Shown piece after piece: positions 44,802 through 53,965 of a stretch of 64,000 bases of DNA. The notes under the pieces were generated by a model that was not told the origin of the DNA, ran no database searches, and saw only the letters and a program-made list of their open reading frames with translations. Position 1 is the stretch's first letter; each line of letters begins with the position of its first letter. Source of the DNA: Bacteroidota bacterium (GTDB taxonomy: Bacteria; Bacteroidota; Bacteroidia; B-17B0; Aurantibacillaceae); NCBI GenBank assembly GCA_016702705.1, contig JADJDM010000021.1:1-64000 (forward strand), given 5' to 3'. The position numbers and the translations under genes were made by a program.

Positions 44802-46031
44802 CTACTTAAACTTCATTTTAGCGGTTACCATTTTATGAATAAAGTACATCATAATAAGGCACACAACCATACTGCCAATAACTACATAACCAAGTACTTC
44901 GTAGTTATGAAATACTCCCGTTTTATCTTGATAAACAATTAAACCCGCCGAATAAGCGGAAATACCACCTGCTAAGTATTGCACAGATGAATTAATTCCC
45001 ATAAAAGCACCTCTGTCCTTTGGCTCAGGAACACCCGACATTAATGCTGAAGAAGCAATCATACGAGAGGCCACAGAAATAAATAAGAATACACTAACTA
45101 TTAATAGCAACCAAAGTGGCGTTTCACCAAGGCTTGTATAAATTCCAACCATAATCATACTTAATACCGAACCAACAAAAAATATTTTATACTTGCCAAC
45201 TCTATCACTTAGTTTGCCAACTAAAGGCCCCGCAATAATAGAGAATACGCCCGTTACTCCAAACAAAATGGGCAATTGCTCTTTGGTTAATTTTAAGTTA
45301 TTAATACTAAAAGCGCCGCCAAACTGGTTTAGCATAAATCCGCCAGTAGCTAGCAAACAAGTTGCCATAAAGCCCTTTAAATAGTTAGTGTTTGAGATAG
45401 TCTTAATTAAATGATTAAAGGCATTACTTTCTGTTCTTAATTTCAAATGCTCATTAACGGGTTTCAGTTTCACAATAATAAGCGCTCCAACAACTAAGCT
45501 TAATACAACAATCATAATAAATGGGGAATGCCAGCCATAAGCATTGGCAAGCACCAAACCAACAGGAATTCCTAAAACTTGGCTCGCGGCAAAAGCTGTT
45601 TGAACAAATCCCATTACCCTACCCCGCACTTCCATGGGGAATAAATCAGTAATAATTGCAAATGAAATAGAGGATAAAACACCACCAAAAATCCCTGTTA
45701 TAATACGTGCTGCAAGTAGTGAGTTATAATCGGGGGCTAAACCACAAAAAAGTGTTCCTAAAATAAAACCTGTATAAAAGAAAAGTAAAAGTTTTTTTCT
45801 ATCAAACTTATCTGCAAAGCCAGCAGCGAGCAATCCAGAGCAACCAGCGCTAAATGCATAAGATGAAACTACTAATGAAAATTTTGCAGCATCAATTTTT
45901 AATTCCTTAATTAATGTATCACTTAGTGGCGACAACACCATAAAATCTAATACAACAGTAAATTGCAATATTGCTAAAATAGCAATTACAAAAACTTGGT
46001 ATTTAGTAAATACTACTTTAGGTGTTGACAT
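44802..46031 (-). CDS. Major facilitator superfamily transporter (DHA1-like)
   Basis: About 409 residues with 12 predicted membrane segments. Typical MFS loops are seen: ADKFDRKKLLLFFYTGF between TM2 and TM3 and GKLSDRVGKYKIFFVGSVL between TM8 and TM9. The layout fits the DHA1 drug/sugar exporter group; the substrate is unknown. I chose ATG 46031 (MSTPKVVFTKYQ) over a TTG nine bases upstream. It stands as a single gene. Confidence 0.85.
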   Translation of the reverse strand: MSTPKVVFTKYQVFVIAILAILQFTVVLDFMVLSPLSDTLIKELKIDAAKFSLVVSSYAFSAGCSGLLAAGFADKFDRKKLLLFFYTGFILGTLFCGLAPDYNSLLAARIITGIFGGVLSSISFAIITDLFPMEVRGRVMGFVQTAFAASQVLGIPVGLVLANAYGWHSPFIMIVVLSLVVGALIIVKLKPVNEHLKLRTESNAFNHLIKTISNTNYLKGFMATCLLATGGFMLNQFGGAFSINNLKLTKEQLPILFGVTGVFSIIAGPLVGKLSDRVGKYKIFFVGSVLSMIMVGIYTSLGETPLWLLLIVSVFLFISVASRMIASSALMSGVPEPKDRGAFMGINSSVQYLAGGISAYSAGLIVYQDKTGVFHNYEVLGYVVIGSMVVCLIMMYFIHKMVTAKMKFK

Positions 46032-46093
46032 AGACAACAAATGTAAGAACAGTTTAATTGTCTATACATTAATTTCGACGAATTTAGTTAACG

Positions 46094-46129
46094 CAATAAA
46101 AAAGCCCCACCAAATAAATGATGGGGCTT
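46094..46129 (-). terminator. Terminator after the second lipoprotein paralogue
   Basis: On the minus strand AAGCCCCAT pairs with a TGGGGCTT arm and is followed by a T6 run. It lies 19 bp after the stop codon. Confidence 0.82.
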
Positions 46130-46147
46130 CAATAACTATTTACAAAA

Positions 46148-46671
46148 TTAGTGAGTTGCCGCAGGAGCAGTTTCTTCAATTGTAACTTTATACTTTGCAG
46201 CAAAAACCATTTGCGCATCTTGTATTTTCTTTAAAGCATCTGCTGTTTTGGTATCAATTGCATCTGCAACCGCATCTAATTTAGCGTTTTCTTCTTCAGT
46301 AAGATCTCTGCCTTCAATAGTTATTAATTCTAAGGCTTGTTTGTATTCTACATCGCAAAGACCTTTAATAACTGTGAAATAAGCTTTACCAGCATCCTTA
46401 TATTCAGAGCTTCCATCAAAAGCTTCCATTTTATCAACTGTTGCTAATGCATCGTTTGCCTCTTTTACAACCTTTTCGTAAACAGCAGTTTTTTGTGCTT
46501 TAGTAGAATCGCTAAATGCAATATTTAGATATTCAGTTTCAGTTGCAGATAACTTTTTTTCGATTGCAATTAAATCATCATTGTACTTACGTGCATCTTC
46601 AACGCTTGGTTTACAAGAAACCAATAAAACTCCAACAAGTAGAGCTAAGGATAGGGTTTTTAATTTTTCAT
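46148..46671 (-). CDS. Small lipoprotein, paralogue of the 46934-47461 gene; frameshift at codon 3
   Basis: The open frame can only start at a TTG inside the lipobox (46624). Adding one base to the five-T run at 46664-46668 links an ATG at 46671 and gives MKKLKTLSLALLVGVLLVSC, a proper lipoprotein signal that matches its paralogue (MKKIKNLTLAILIGAILVSC). The mature part, about 155 helical residues, shares KMEAFDGS, DAGKAYFT, IKG and EYKQA with the paralogue; identity is about 60% by eye. Function unknown. A single missing base may be a real lesion or a sequence error. Confidence 0.75.
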
Positions 46672-46728
46672 GTTTTGTTTAAATTTTAAATAAAGGTAAT
46701 AAAATATTGGGAGATGGAAAGTAAAAAA

Positions 46729-46762
46729 CCGAGATAACTATTTCATCAAATACTCATCTCGG
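46729..46762 (-). terminator. Terminator-like hairpin between the lipoprotein paralogues
   Basis: CCGAGAT and ATCTCGG pair and on the minus strand are followed by T6. It lies after the asnS relic, so it may be the terminator copied with the duplicated block. Confidence 0.6.
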
Positions 46763-46784
46763 ATTCTTTATAAGATTCAAATTA

Positions 46785-46869
46785 ATTTAAAACTCAGCAC
46801 TCTTCGGAGTTCTAGGAAATGCAATTACATCGCGGATGTTGTCATGCCTGTAACGAATAGCACCAAACG
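46785..46869 (-). pseudogene. Relic of the asnS 3' end
   Basis: About 80 bp match the last part of asnS (47508-47589) with only about four differences by eye: one missing T and three substitutions. It includes the stop region and codons for the C-terminal [10 protein letters not shown]. It lies between the two lipoprotein paralogues, showing that a block made of the asnS end plus the lipoprotein gene was duplicated in tandem. Confidence 0.85.
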
Positions 46870-46916
46870 TAAAAAGTCCCTGCTGTTCTTCGGCCTTCTC
46901 AGAGTTACAGGGACTT
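46870..46916 (-). terminator. Terminator after the first lipoprotein paralogue
   Basis: AAGTCCCTG and CAGGGACTT form a 9-bp stem with a long loop; on the minus strand a T5 run follows. It is 18 bp after the stop. Confidence 0.75.
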
Positions 46917-46933
46917 AGAATTCTATTTATCTT

Positions 46934-47461
46934 TTACTTAGTTTCTGTAGCTGTAGTTTCTTCTATCTCAAATTTGTTTTTATCGGCAAACACTTTTTGA
47001 GCTGCTTGCATATTCTTTAAAGCTACAACAGACTTATCAACCATGGCTGTTGTAACTTTATCCAACTGAGCGTTTTCTTCGTCAGTACGATCTCTGCCTT
47101 CAATGGTAATTAAATCAAAAGCTTGTTTATATTCTACATCACAAATACCTTTAATAGCCGTGAAATAAGCTTTTCCCGCATCTAAATACTCTGTGCTGCC
47201 ATCAAAAGCTTCCATTTTATTTATTGCTGCCAAAGCTTCGTTTGCCTGAAGTACCAGAGCATCGTATGCTGCCTTTTTTTGTGCTTTACTCGAATCAGTA
47301 GCTACAATATTTGAAAACGCAGTTTCTTTATTAGCTAATTCACTTTCCGCTGCAATAAGATCTTCGTTGTACTTTTTTGCATCTTCCGGAGTTACCGACT
47401 TACAGGAAACAAGGATGGCTCCAATTAAAATAGCCAATGTTAGGTTTTTGATTTTTTTCAT
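46934..47461 (-). CDS. Small helical lipoprotein, paralogue 1
   Basis: The 175-residue product has a lipoprotein signal (MKKIKNLTLAILIGAILVSC). The helical mature region contains SVTPEDAKKYNEDLIAAESE, KMEAFDGSTEYLDAGKAYFT and GICDVEYKQAFDLITIEGRD. I do not recognise the family. It follows asnS by 44 bp on the same strand and is probably read from the same or a nearby promoter. A second, diverged copy lies downstream. Confidence 0.75.
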   Translation of the reverse strand: MKKIKNLTLAILIGAILVSCKSVTPEDAKKYNEDLIAAESELANKETAFSNIVATDSSKAQKKAAYDALVLQANEALAAINKMEAFDGSTEYLDAGKAYFTAIKGICDVEYKQAFDLITIEGRDRTDEENAQLDKVTTAMVDKSVVALKNMQAAQKVFADKNKFEIEETTATETK

Positions 47462-47505
47462 GGTTGTTTTTTATGTAAGATAACAAAAGCGCTGTTTAAT
47501 TAAAA

Positions 47506-48957
47506 CTAAAACTCAGCACTCTTCGGAGTTCTAGGAAATGCAATTACATCGCGGATGTTTGTCATGCCTGTAACAAATAAAACCAAACGCTCGAAGCCTA
47601 AGCCAAATCCAGCGTGTGGGCAAGCACCAAATCTTCTTGTATCTAAATACCAATACATTTCTTCAATTGGCAAATGCATTTCTTTCATGCGAGTTTCCAA
47701 TAATTCTAAACGCTCTTCACGTTGAGAACCACCAACTATTTCTCCAATACCAGGGAATAAAATATCCATTGCTCTTACTGTTTTCCCATCATCATTTTGA
47801 CGCATGTAAAACGCTTTGATGTCTTTTGGATAATCAGTAAGTATAACTGGTTTTTTAAAATGTTTTTCCACCAAGTAACGTTCGTGCTCGCTTTGTAAAT
47901 CAACGCCCCACTCGTTTACAAGATATTGGAATTTTTTCTTTTTGTTGTGATTGCTTTCGCGTAAAATAGAAATCGCCTCAGTATAAGTTACACGCTCAAA
48001 TTTATTATCAATACAGAATTGCAATTTTTCTAGTAAAGACATTTCGCTACGCTCTGTTTGAGGTTTGTTTTTTTCCTCATCCAACAAACGTTGGTTTAAA
48101 AATTCGATATCTTCTTTATTATGTTCTAATGCATAACGAATTACATAATGAAGTAATTCCTCTGCTAAGTCCATATTATCATTCAAATCAAAAAACGCCA
48201 TCTCAGGTTCAATCATCCAAAACTCAGCTAAGTGGCGAGTAGTGTTTGAGTTCTCTGCGCGGAAAGTTGGTCCAAAAGTATATACTTCGCCAAATGCCAT
48301 TGCGGCAAGTTCACCTTCTAATTGCCCAGATACCGTAAGGTTTGTAGCCTTCCCGAAAAAATCTTGTTTAAAATCAATTTCACCTGCCTCGTTTAATGGA
48401 GCTTTATTAATATCTAAAGTTGTTACTTTAAACATTTCCCCTGCGCCTTCTGCATCACTAGCTGTGATGATAGGTGTGTGCATGTAAACAAAACCTTTAT
48501 CATTAAAAAATTTGTGCACAGCATAAGCTAATGAATGACGCACACGGAAAATTGCCCCGAATGTATTTGTTCTAAAACGTAAATGTGCTATCTCACGCAA
48601 AAACTCTAATGAGTGAGCTTTTGGTTGCAGTGGATACGAATTTGGTTTGCTGATATCTGATTCTGCATCACCATAAATTTCGATTGAGGTAACAGCAACT
48701 TCTACTTTTTGTCCTTTACCCTGTGAAGCAATTAATTTACCTGTTACACCAACACAAGAACCTGGAGTAATGCGTTTCATGGTTGCCTCATCAGCAACTT
48801 CAGCATTAACAACAGCTTGAATATTATTTATAGTTGAACCATCGTTAATAGCGATGAATTGATTGTTTCTAAAAGTACGAACCCAACCTTTAACTGTAAC
48901 TAATTGTTCAGTTGGTTCGGTTAAAAGAAGTTCTTTAATTTTTGTACGCTTTTGCAT
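47506..48957 (-). CDS. asnS: Asparaginyl-tRNA synthetase
   Basis: The 483-residue class II enzyme has an N-terminal OB-fold anticodon-binding domain ([22 protein letters not shown]). Class II motifs follow: [19 protein letters not shown] (motif 1), [28 protein letters not shown] (motif 2) and [16 protein letters not shown] (motif 3). [18 protein letters not shown] and the C-terminal [12 protein letters not shown] are typical of AsnRS. It charges tRNA-Asn with asparagine. Part of its 3' end is repeated downstream. Confidence 0.95.
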   Translation of the reverse strand: MQKRTKIKELLLTEPTEQLVTVKGWVRTFRNNQFIAINDGSTINNIQAVVNAEVADEATMKRITPGSCVGVTGKLIASQGKGQKVEVAVTSIEIYGDAESDISKPNSYPLQPKAHSLEFLREIAHLRFRTNTFGAIFRVRHSLAYAVHKFFNDKGFVYMHTPIITASDAEGAGEMFKVTTLDINKAPLNEAGEIDFKQDFFGKATNLTVSGQLEGELAAMAFGEVYTFGPTFRAENSNTTRHLAEFWMIEPEMAFFDLNDNMDLAEELLHYVIRYALEHNKEDIEFLNQRLLDEEKNKPQTERSEMSLLEKLQFCIDNKFERVTYTEAISILRESNHNKKKKFQYLVNEWGVDLQSEHERYLVEKHFKKPVILTDYPKDIKAFYMRQNDDGKTVRAMDILFPGIGEIVGGSQREERLELLETRMKEMHLPIEEMYWYLDTRRFGACPHAGFGLGFERLVLFVTGMTNIRDVIAFPRTPKSAEF

Positions 48958-49067
48958 AATTTTAAATTATAATAAGGATGACAAATTTAGGAGAATTTTC
49001 GGGTTATTTCCCGCAGATTTCACAGATTACTGCAGATTTTTTTCAAAATACTTTTGATTAAAGCTAC

Positions 49068-49961
49068 TTATTCAACAATAAATTTCCCAGCTAAATTTGT
49101 TCCGTCATTACAATTTATGGCGAAGGTATAAATTCCCTTAGCGAGTTGTGAAGTATTGCATTCAAAATACTCTGTGTTCAACAATTGGTCGTTAAATATA
49201 GTTGCGCCAATGATACTAGAAATAATAATTCTTCCGCTTAGAGCCTTTGAAAAACTGACATGTATCCCATTTGAAATAGTTGAAACATATCCTTCTATTT
49301 GTTTATTTTCCTTAATCGAAAGGCCTTGTCCAACACAATTACCTGAAGGAAAGGTGCAGCTACCAGTATTTAAACAACTAAATCCATATCTATCAGCGCC
49401 CATTTCGCATCCGTTTGTTTGATAAAACAAATAATCATCTATAGGACCAATTCCGCGAACAACAGTATATGGCATTACAATCCAAGGACAAGAAGTTTGA
49501 ATCTTAGAATAATACAAAACCTCTCTAGTAGCTCCACACATAACTATACTACCAACACTGTCAAGCACTAATATATATCTAAAATCAGTTGGCGCAGGAA
49601 ATGGTTCAAATACAATTGAGTCGCCCACATTCATATTAAATGAATAAAGCAACTGTAAACTATCTTGGAAAAACTCAAACAAAGAGTCATTTCTTTCTAA
49701 GAGATAATTAGAGCAATATGAGTAATAGGAAGGTGGATTAGGGCACACACAACTCACATAAGATGCAGTACAAATCTTCTTTACATTTTGAGTATTAATT
49801 ATGGTATCGCCTGTATAATAAAGAGTTCTTTCTCCATTAAAACCTCCAGTATGACTTATCAAATAATAATTAAAATAACTCCCAATTGGAGCAAACACAC
49901 TTTGAGCAAAATTCATTTTCGCTAAAACAACAAACACAAGAAGTAAAATAAATTTTCTCAT
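49068..49961 (-). CDS. Small secreted protein with T9SS type A sorting domain
   Basis: The 297-residue product has a signal peptide (KFILLLVFVVLAKMNFAQ). A Cys-containing beta-rich body follows (YTGDTIINTQNVKKICTASY, VLDSVGSIVMCGATREVLYY) with no recognised family. The sorting tail is QIEGYVSTISNGIHVSFSKA to LAGKFIVE, which lacks the usual YPNP motif. It stands alone between asnS and rplT and is probably exported and surface-exposed. Confidence 0.72.
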   Translation of the reverse strand: MRKFILLLVFVVLAKMNFAQSVFAPIGSYFNYYLISHTGGFNGERTLYYTGDTIINTQNVKKICTASYVSCVCPNPPSYYSYCSNYLLERNDSLFEFFQDSLQLLYSFNMNVGDSIVFEPFPAPTDFRYILVLDSVGSIVMCGATREVLYYSKIQTSCPWIVMPYTVVRGIGPIDDYLFYQTNGCEMGADRYGFSCLNTGSCTFPSGNCVGQGLSIKENKQIEGYVSTISNGIHVSFSKALSGRIIISSIIGATIFNDQLLNTEYFECNTSQLAKGIYTFAINCNDGTNLAGKFIVE

Positions 49962-50016
49962 ATACCAAATATATCAAATTCCATGAGGAAATCCAATAGA
50001 TGAATCAAGGCTCTTC

Positions 50017-50047
50017 AAAAAAAAATCCCCCGATTACTCGGAGGACT
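50017..50047 (-). terminator. Terminator of the rpmI-rplT operon
   Basis: On the minus strand TCCTCCGA pairs with TCGGGGGA over an AGTAA-type loop, followed by nine T. It starts about 25 bp after the rplT stop. Confidence 0.85.
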
Positions 50048-50071
50048 TTCTTATATAAAATAAAACTAATT

Positions 50072-50416
50072 CTATTTTACAGCATCAATAACCGCTTTAA
50101 AAGCTTGTGGGTGATTCATTGCTAAATCAGCCAATACTTTACGATTAAGATCGATGTTTTTAGAATTTAATTTTCCAATGAATTCAGAATAACTCATTCC
50201 GTGCTCGCGCACACCTGCGTTAATACGTTGAATCCATAATGCACGGAAATTACGTTTTTTGTTTTTTCTATCGCGGTACGCGTAAGTCAAACCTTTCTCC
50301 CATACGTTTTTCGCTATTGTCCAAACGTTTTTGCGAGCACCCCAATAACCTTTTGTGTGTTTTAGGATCTTTTTTCTGCGGGCTCTTGAAGCCACATGAT
50401 TTACTGATCTAGGCAT
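50072..50416 (-). CDS. rplT: 50S ribosomal protein L20
   Basis: The 114-residue basic protein has the L20 core: [40 protein letters not shown] and a closing [21 protein letters not shown]20 binds 23S rRNA early in large-subunit assembly. It follows rpmI at 97 bp. In many bacteria L20 represses its own operon; no leader element is evident here. Confidence 0.96.
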   Translation of the reverse strand: MPRSVNHVASRARRKKILKHTKGYWGARKNVWTIAKNVWEKGLTYAYRDRKNKKRNFRALWIQRINAGVREHGMSYSEFIGKLNSKNIDLNRKVLADLAMNHPQAFKAVIDAVK

Positions 50417-50513
50417 TTTTTGTTTTTTTACTGATTATCAGTGTTTCTTTCGAAAGCTTAAACTGATTTCTCAAGGTTTAAAATTGTTTTTTCTTCCAGG
50501 TTTTGATTCAAAA

Positions 50514-50714
50514 TTACTTACCAATTGCTAGTAAAAATCTGATATTTCCTAAGTCTCTGTCATGAACGAAACCAGTTTTTGCTAAACCGCGTTTACGATC
50601 TTTCTTTTTCTTAGTCAAGATGTGATTTTTAAAAGCATGCTTTCTTTTGATCTTACCGGTTCCAGTTAACGCAAAACGCTTTTTTGCGCTGGAATTTGTT
50701 TTCATTTTTGGCAT
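50514..50714 (-). CDS. rpmI: 50S ribosomal protein L35
   Basis: The 66-residue basic protein has the L35 pattern [20 protein letters not shown] and [20 protein letters not shown]. It is a component of the large subunit. The usual upstream partner infC is absent; a divergent secreted-protein gene lies upstream instead. Confidence 0.95.
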   Translation of the reverse strand: MPKMKTNSSAKKRFALTGTGKIKRKHAFKNHILTKKKKDRKRGLAKTGFVHDRDLGNIRFLLAIGK

Positions 50715-50884
50715 GTTTTCTCTTTATAAAATTTAGGGCAACGAAGATACAATAAATTTGGGAATACAGCCTATTTTTGTTGAAATATTTAAAAAACTGT
50801 GTTTCAACACATTTCAAACAGAAATCAGTTATTCATGTAACATTTATCACATTTACTCTCACAAATTGCTTCTAACTTCGCCGT

Positions 50885-51523
50885 ATGAGAAAAGGAATTG
50901 TTTGGTTTACTGTTTTAACAGGTATATTTTCCCTTACCACTTGTACTAAAGATGTGTATGTACCTAATACTTGTTTTAAAGAAGATATACTTCCCATTTT
51001 TGTAAGTAATTGCACAATGAGCGGTTGTCACAACTCTATCGATAAAAAAGAAGGTTACGACCTTAGTAATTATGATGGAATAATGAAGGGAGTGAAAGTA
51101 GGCAAACCAAACTCAAGCGAGATTTTTCATTCAATTAGCGGAAACGACCCAGAAATGCCCGAAAAACCATATTCGAAACTGAGCAAACAAGATGTAACAA
51201 AAATTAAAAGTTGGATACAAATGGGCGCTAAAAACAGCTCTAATTGTACTGATTGTGACACAACTAATTACACTTACAGCGGGCGTATAAACCCTATTAT
51301 TCAAACCTGGTGCAAAGGATGTCACAGTGCTACAAGTCCAGGTGGCGGAATAAATTTATCAAGCTATGCAGGAGTTGTAAGCTCGATTCCAAATAATCAA
51401 CTATTGGGTAGCATAAAACATATTTCAACATTTAGTGCGATGCCTAAAGGAACTACACAACTATCGCAATGTGATATTGATGCTGTTGAAAAATGGATTA
51501 ATGCTGGGTTTCCGAATAATTAA
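50885..51523 (+). CDS. Cytochrome c-like lipoprotein with two heme-attachment motifs
   Basis: The 212-residue protein has a lipoprotein-type signal (GIVWFTVLTGIFSLTTC). Two related modules follow, each with a heme-type motif and distal segment: CTMSGCH (spacing CX4CH) with DPEMPEKPYSKLSKQDVTKI, and CKGCH (CXXCH) with SAMPKGTTQLSQCDIDAVEKW. Modules of this kind occur in the planctomycete-type cytochrome c family, predicted to carry electrons in the periplasm. The first motif is non-standard, so two hemes are likely but not certain. A TAACTTCG -7-like box lies 4 nt before the ATG. Confidence 0.75.
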   Translation: MRKGIVWFTVLTGIFSLTTCTKDVYVPNTCFKEDILPIFVSNCTMSGCHNSIDKKEGYDLSNYDGIMKGVKVGKPNSSEIFHSISGNDPEMPEKPYSKLSKQDVTKIKSWIQMGAKNSSNCTDCDTTNYTYSGRINPIIQTWCKGCHSATSPGGGINLSSYAGVVSSIPNNQLLGSIKHISTFSAMPKGTTQLSQCDIDAVEKWINAGFPNN

Positions 51524-51531
51524 AACAAAAA

Positions 51532-52662
51532 CTACCAACAAAAATCTTTTATCTCCTTTGGCGTTATAATTTTCCCCCTTGCATCTGGATAAGCATTGGT
51601 AAAAGCCTTTGTCAGCTTAACTTTTGAAGTTTCGCTATACTTAAATTCAAATGCATCCAATTGCCCCGCTGACTTCTCTACGTAATCAACTTCTTGTTGC
51701 TGCAATGTTCTCCAAAAATAAGGTTTTACATTTTTATTTTTCCACTCGTTCATTTTTAGTCTATCAGCCACCATCATGTTTTCGAATAATGCGCCTGCAT
51801 CCTGTCTCACTTGTATTGGTCTAAAATCATTGATAATTGCATTGCGTATGCCATTATCCCAAAAATAAATTTTCTTCATTTTACTTACTTCCTTACGCTG
51901 ATTGGTTGCATAGGAACTCAATCGAAAAACAACAAAAGCTTTCTCAAGCAAATCGATATAACTATCAATGGTTTCTGTTTTTACTTTTAATTGATTTGCT
52001 AATTCGTTTAAAGAAACTTCTGAACCCATTTGATACGCGAGCAATTGCAAGAGTTTATCAAGTAACTCTGGCTTACGAATATCTTTCCACACCAATACAT
52101 CTTTATACAAATATTGTGAAGCTAAATTTTTAAGCAATGCTTCTGCATCCGCACGGTGCGTGCATATTTCGGGATAAAAACCATGTATTAAATGAAAAGG
52201 CAAATTATTTTCAATTGTTAATTTACTTTCATCTTTATACAATTCGTAAACCGAAAACGGATACAAGTGCATTAACACATGCCTTCCTGTTAAAGGCTCA
52301 AACACCTTATCAGCAATTTCAAGTGCCGAAGAACCTGTTGCAATTAACTGAACATCTTTAAAATTATCGGTAATACGTTTTAATAATAAACCAGCATTAT
52401 CAATACGTTGCACTTCATCAATCACTATTAGCTTGTGATTTCCGATAGTATCTTTTAATTGATTAAGAGTAGCATTTCCCAACGATTCGCGCACATTTGC
52501 CTCATCAGCATTTAAGTAAATTGCTTTTTGTTTTGTACTTTTAATTAGCTTATTTACCAAGGTTGTTTTCCCAACCTGACGAGCGCCAATAAGTACAATA
52601 GCTTTATGCTTTTTAAGCCAAGCTTCAATGTTTGGAAATGCTAATCGGGTAAAATTATCCAT
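51532..52662 (-). CDS. Orphan AAA-type ATPase with C-terminal DUF4143 domain
   Basis: About 376 residues from ATG 52662 (a TTG six bases upstream is possible). Residues 20-160 form an ATPase: Walker A IVLIGARQVGKTTLVN, Walker B KLIVIDEVQRI and sensor-1 LIATGSSALE. The C-terminal DUF4143 part has PEICTHRADAEALLKNLASQ and a nuclease-like core YFWRTLQQQEVDYVEKSAGQ. Families of this type are common solitary genes of unknown role, sometimes associated with mobile DNA. A 32-bp tandem repeat occupies its upstream region. Confidence 0.85.
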   Translation of the reverse strand: MDNFTRLAFPNIEAWLKKHKAIVLIGARQVGKTTLVNKLIKSTKQKAIYLNADEANVRESLGNATLNQLKDTIGNHKLIVIDEVQRIDNAGLLLKRITDNFKDVQLIATGSSALEIADKVFEPLTGRHVLMHLYPFSVYELYKDESKLTIENNLPFHLIHGFYPEICTHRADAEALLKNLASQYLYKDVLVWKDIRKPELLDKLLQLLAYQMGSEVSLNELANQLKVKTETIDSYIDLLEKAFVVFRLSSYATNQRKEVSKMKKIYFWDNGIRNAIINDFRPIQVRQDAGALFENMMVADRLKMNEWKNKNVKPYFWRTLQQQEVDYVEKSAGQLDAFEFKYSETSKVKLTKAFTNAYPDARGKIITPKEIKDFCW

Positions 52663-52692
52663 ACACAAATGTACAACTTATTTGAAAATATT

Positions 52693-52770
52693 GGAAATTT
52701 TAATACTTATTTTTCCATTATAATAGAAATTTTAATACTTATTTTTCCGTTATAATGGAAATTTTAATAC
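52693..52770. repeat. Tandem 32-bp repeats upstream of the DUF4143 ATPase gene
   Basis: Two 32-bp copies (52693-52724 and 52725-52756) differ at two positions, and a third partial copy follows (52757-52770). Each begins GGAAATTTTAATAC or AGAAATTTTAATAC and carries TTTTTCC, so each unit is also an inverted repeat. The block lies 31 bp upstream of the ATPase start on the minus strand and may be an operator array or promoter spacer. Confidence 0.75.
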
Positions 52771-52774
52771 TATT

Positions 52775-53071
52775 TTAGCTTAAGGAAACAAGCTCCTCCA
52801 CACTCCAGGCCTCTGCCTTAGCAGAAAACAACACTTTAGTCTTAGCCCAAACAGATGCAAATAAATCCGAATTGCGATATTTTTCGAGAAATTCCTCCCC
52901 ATTCCAATGACTGTAAGTAAAATAAATGTTTGGGTTATTTATATCATTAAGTAACTTTAAATGTGTGCAGCCTTCAAAACCTGCAATAAGATGTTTGCTT
53001 TCATTAAAGATCTTAAGAAAATCAGCAGTTTTATCCTCCTGAAAAGTCATTTTTACAATACGTATAATCAT
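52775..53071 (-). CDS. Antibiotic biosynthesis monooxygenase (ABM)-fold protein
   Basis: The 98-residue ferredoxin-like protein has the ABM pattern: IRIVKMTFQEDKTADFLKIF at the start, a central TYSHWNGEEFLEKYRNSDLF and a C-terminal WAKTKVLFSAKAEAW. Members include small oxygenases and heme- or quinone-linked enzymes, but many lack a known reaction. It starts in a TAATG overlap with the preceding SAM hydrolase gene, so the two are coupled. Confidence 0.8.
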   Translation of the reverse strand: MIIRIVKMTFQEDKTADFLKIFNESKHLIAGFEGCTHLKLLNDINNPNIYFTYSHWNGEEFLEKYRNSDLFASVWAKTKVLFSAKAEAWSVEELVSLS

Positions 53072-53856
53072 TATTCAAATTCTATTGTAATATTAAAATC
53101 GGTATGCGTATGCAGATTTCTTGGAAATAGTAATTGCCTTGCAGCACCTTTATTTATAGCTATTTCTAAATGTCCTGAACTATTAAATAAAGCCAAAGCA
53201 TCAGTAGCCGAAACATCATCGTAGTTGTCGGAAATTTCAGAAATACGTAAATTAGGTAAATGAATAGTGAAGCCCCTACCCTTTCTCGATTCTTCGAAAA
53301 ATGATTTTTTTATATTGGTAATTACGTTTCCAAACGAGTCCAAATAAACACATTTACCAACAATACTATCTGCACTTGAAGTCGGCTGAAAATTCAATGC
53401 TTGCAAGGCTTCCGGAATTTCCTCGGCAATGTCAGTTAAAAACTTTCCATTTGCAATATCAACAGCGGCTTTTGATAATGTATCTCTCGGATATAAGATG
53501 GAATCAGGATACTCTTCTTTATTCAAATGATAAAAGACAACTTCACCTCCATCATAAAACAAACTGAACAAACCATTATCGGGGCATAAAATATATTGTT
53601 CTTTATATCGCACAATTAAACTGTTATCATGCTTCAGATTAGCTGACTTTATTGCTAATACGTGGATAGTATCTTTCGGGAATTCATGAAAAACATTTCC
53701 AAAAACATAGGCAGCTTGTTGAATGTTGTACTTGTCAATTTCATGCGAAACATCAACAATTTGGGTATTTTGAGCATTCTTTAATATATACGCTTTCACC
53801 AGCGCAACATAATTGTCGCGGTTACCTAAATCGGTTGTAAGCGTTATAATTGGCAT
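53071..53856 (-). CDS. SAM hydrolase (S-adenosylmethionine hydroxide adenosyltransferase, DUF62 family)
   Basis: The 261-residue protein has the DUF62/SAM-chlorinase-like signature: ITLTTDLGNRDNYVALVKAY near the N-terminus, VDVSHEIDKYNIQQAAYV and CPDNGLFSLFYDG. A C-terminal beta domain is marked by SFGNVITNIKKS and NSSGHLEIAINKGAARQLL. The family hydrolyses SAM to adenosine and methionine, and a few relatives attach halide. Hydrolase is the default call. It precedes the ABM gene. Confidence 0.85.
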   Translation of the reverse strand: MPIITLTTDLGNRDNYVALVKAYILKNAQNTQIVDVSHEIDKYNIQQAAYVFGNVFHEFPKDTIHVLAIKSANLKHDNSLIVRYKEQYILCPDNGLFSLFYDGGEVVFYHLNKEEYPDSILYPRDTLSKAAVDIANGKFLTDIAEEIPEALQALNFQPTSSADSIVGKCVYLDSFGNVITNIKKSFFEESRKGRGFTIHLPNLRISEISDNYDDVSATDALALFNSSGHLEIAINKGAARQLLFPRNLHTHTDFNITIEFE

Positions 53857-53965
53857 TTGCTAATAGCTGTTAGTAAAAAAGTACTGCACCTTCAAAAGTA
53901 ATTAATATTTTTACCTGCCTTTAAGAGGCTATTTCTATTCATTAACAGAATTATAAACAACACAC

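Noticed and set aside
53071..53856. Fluorinase or chlorinase making a halogenated metabolite
   Set aside because: The gene fits the broad DUF62 family, whose usual activity is SAM hydrolysis; nothing in the neighbourhood suggests halometabolite synthesis.
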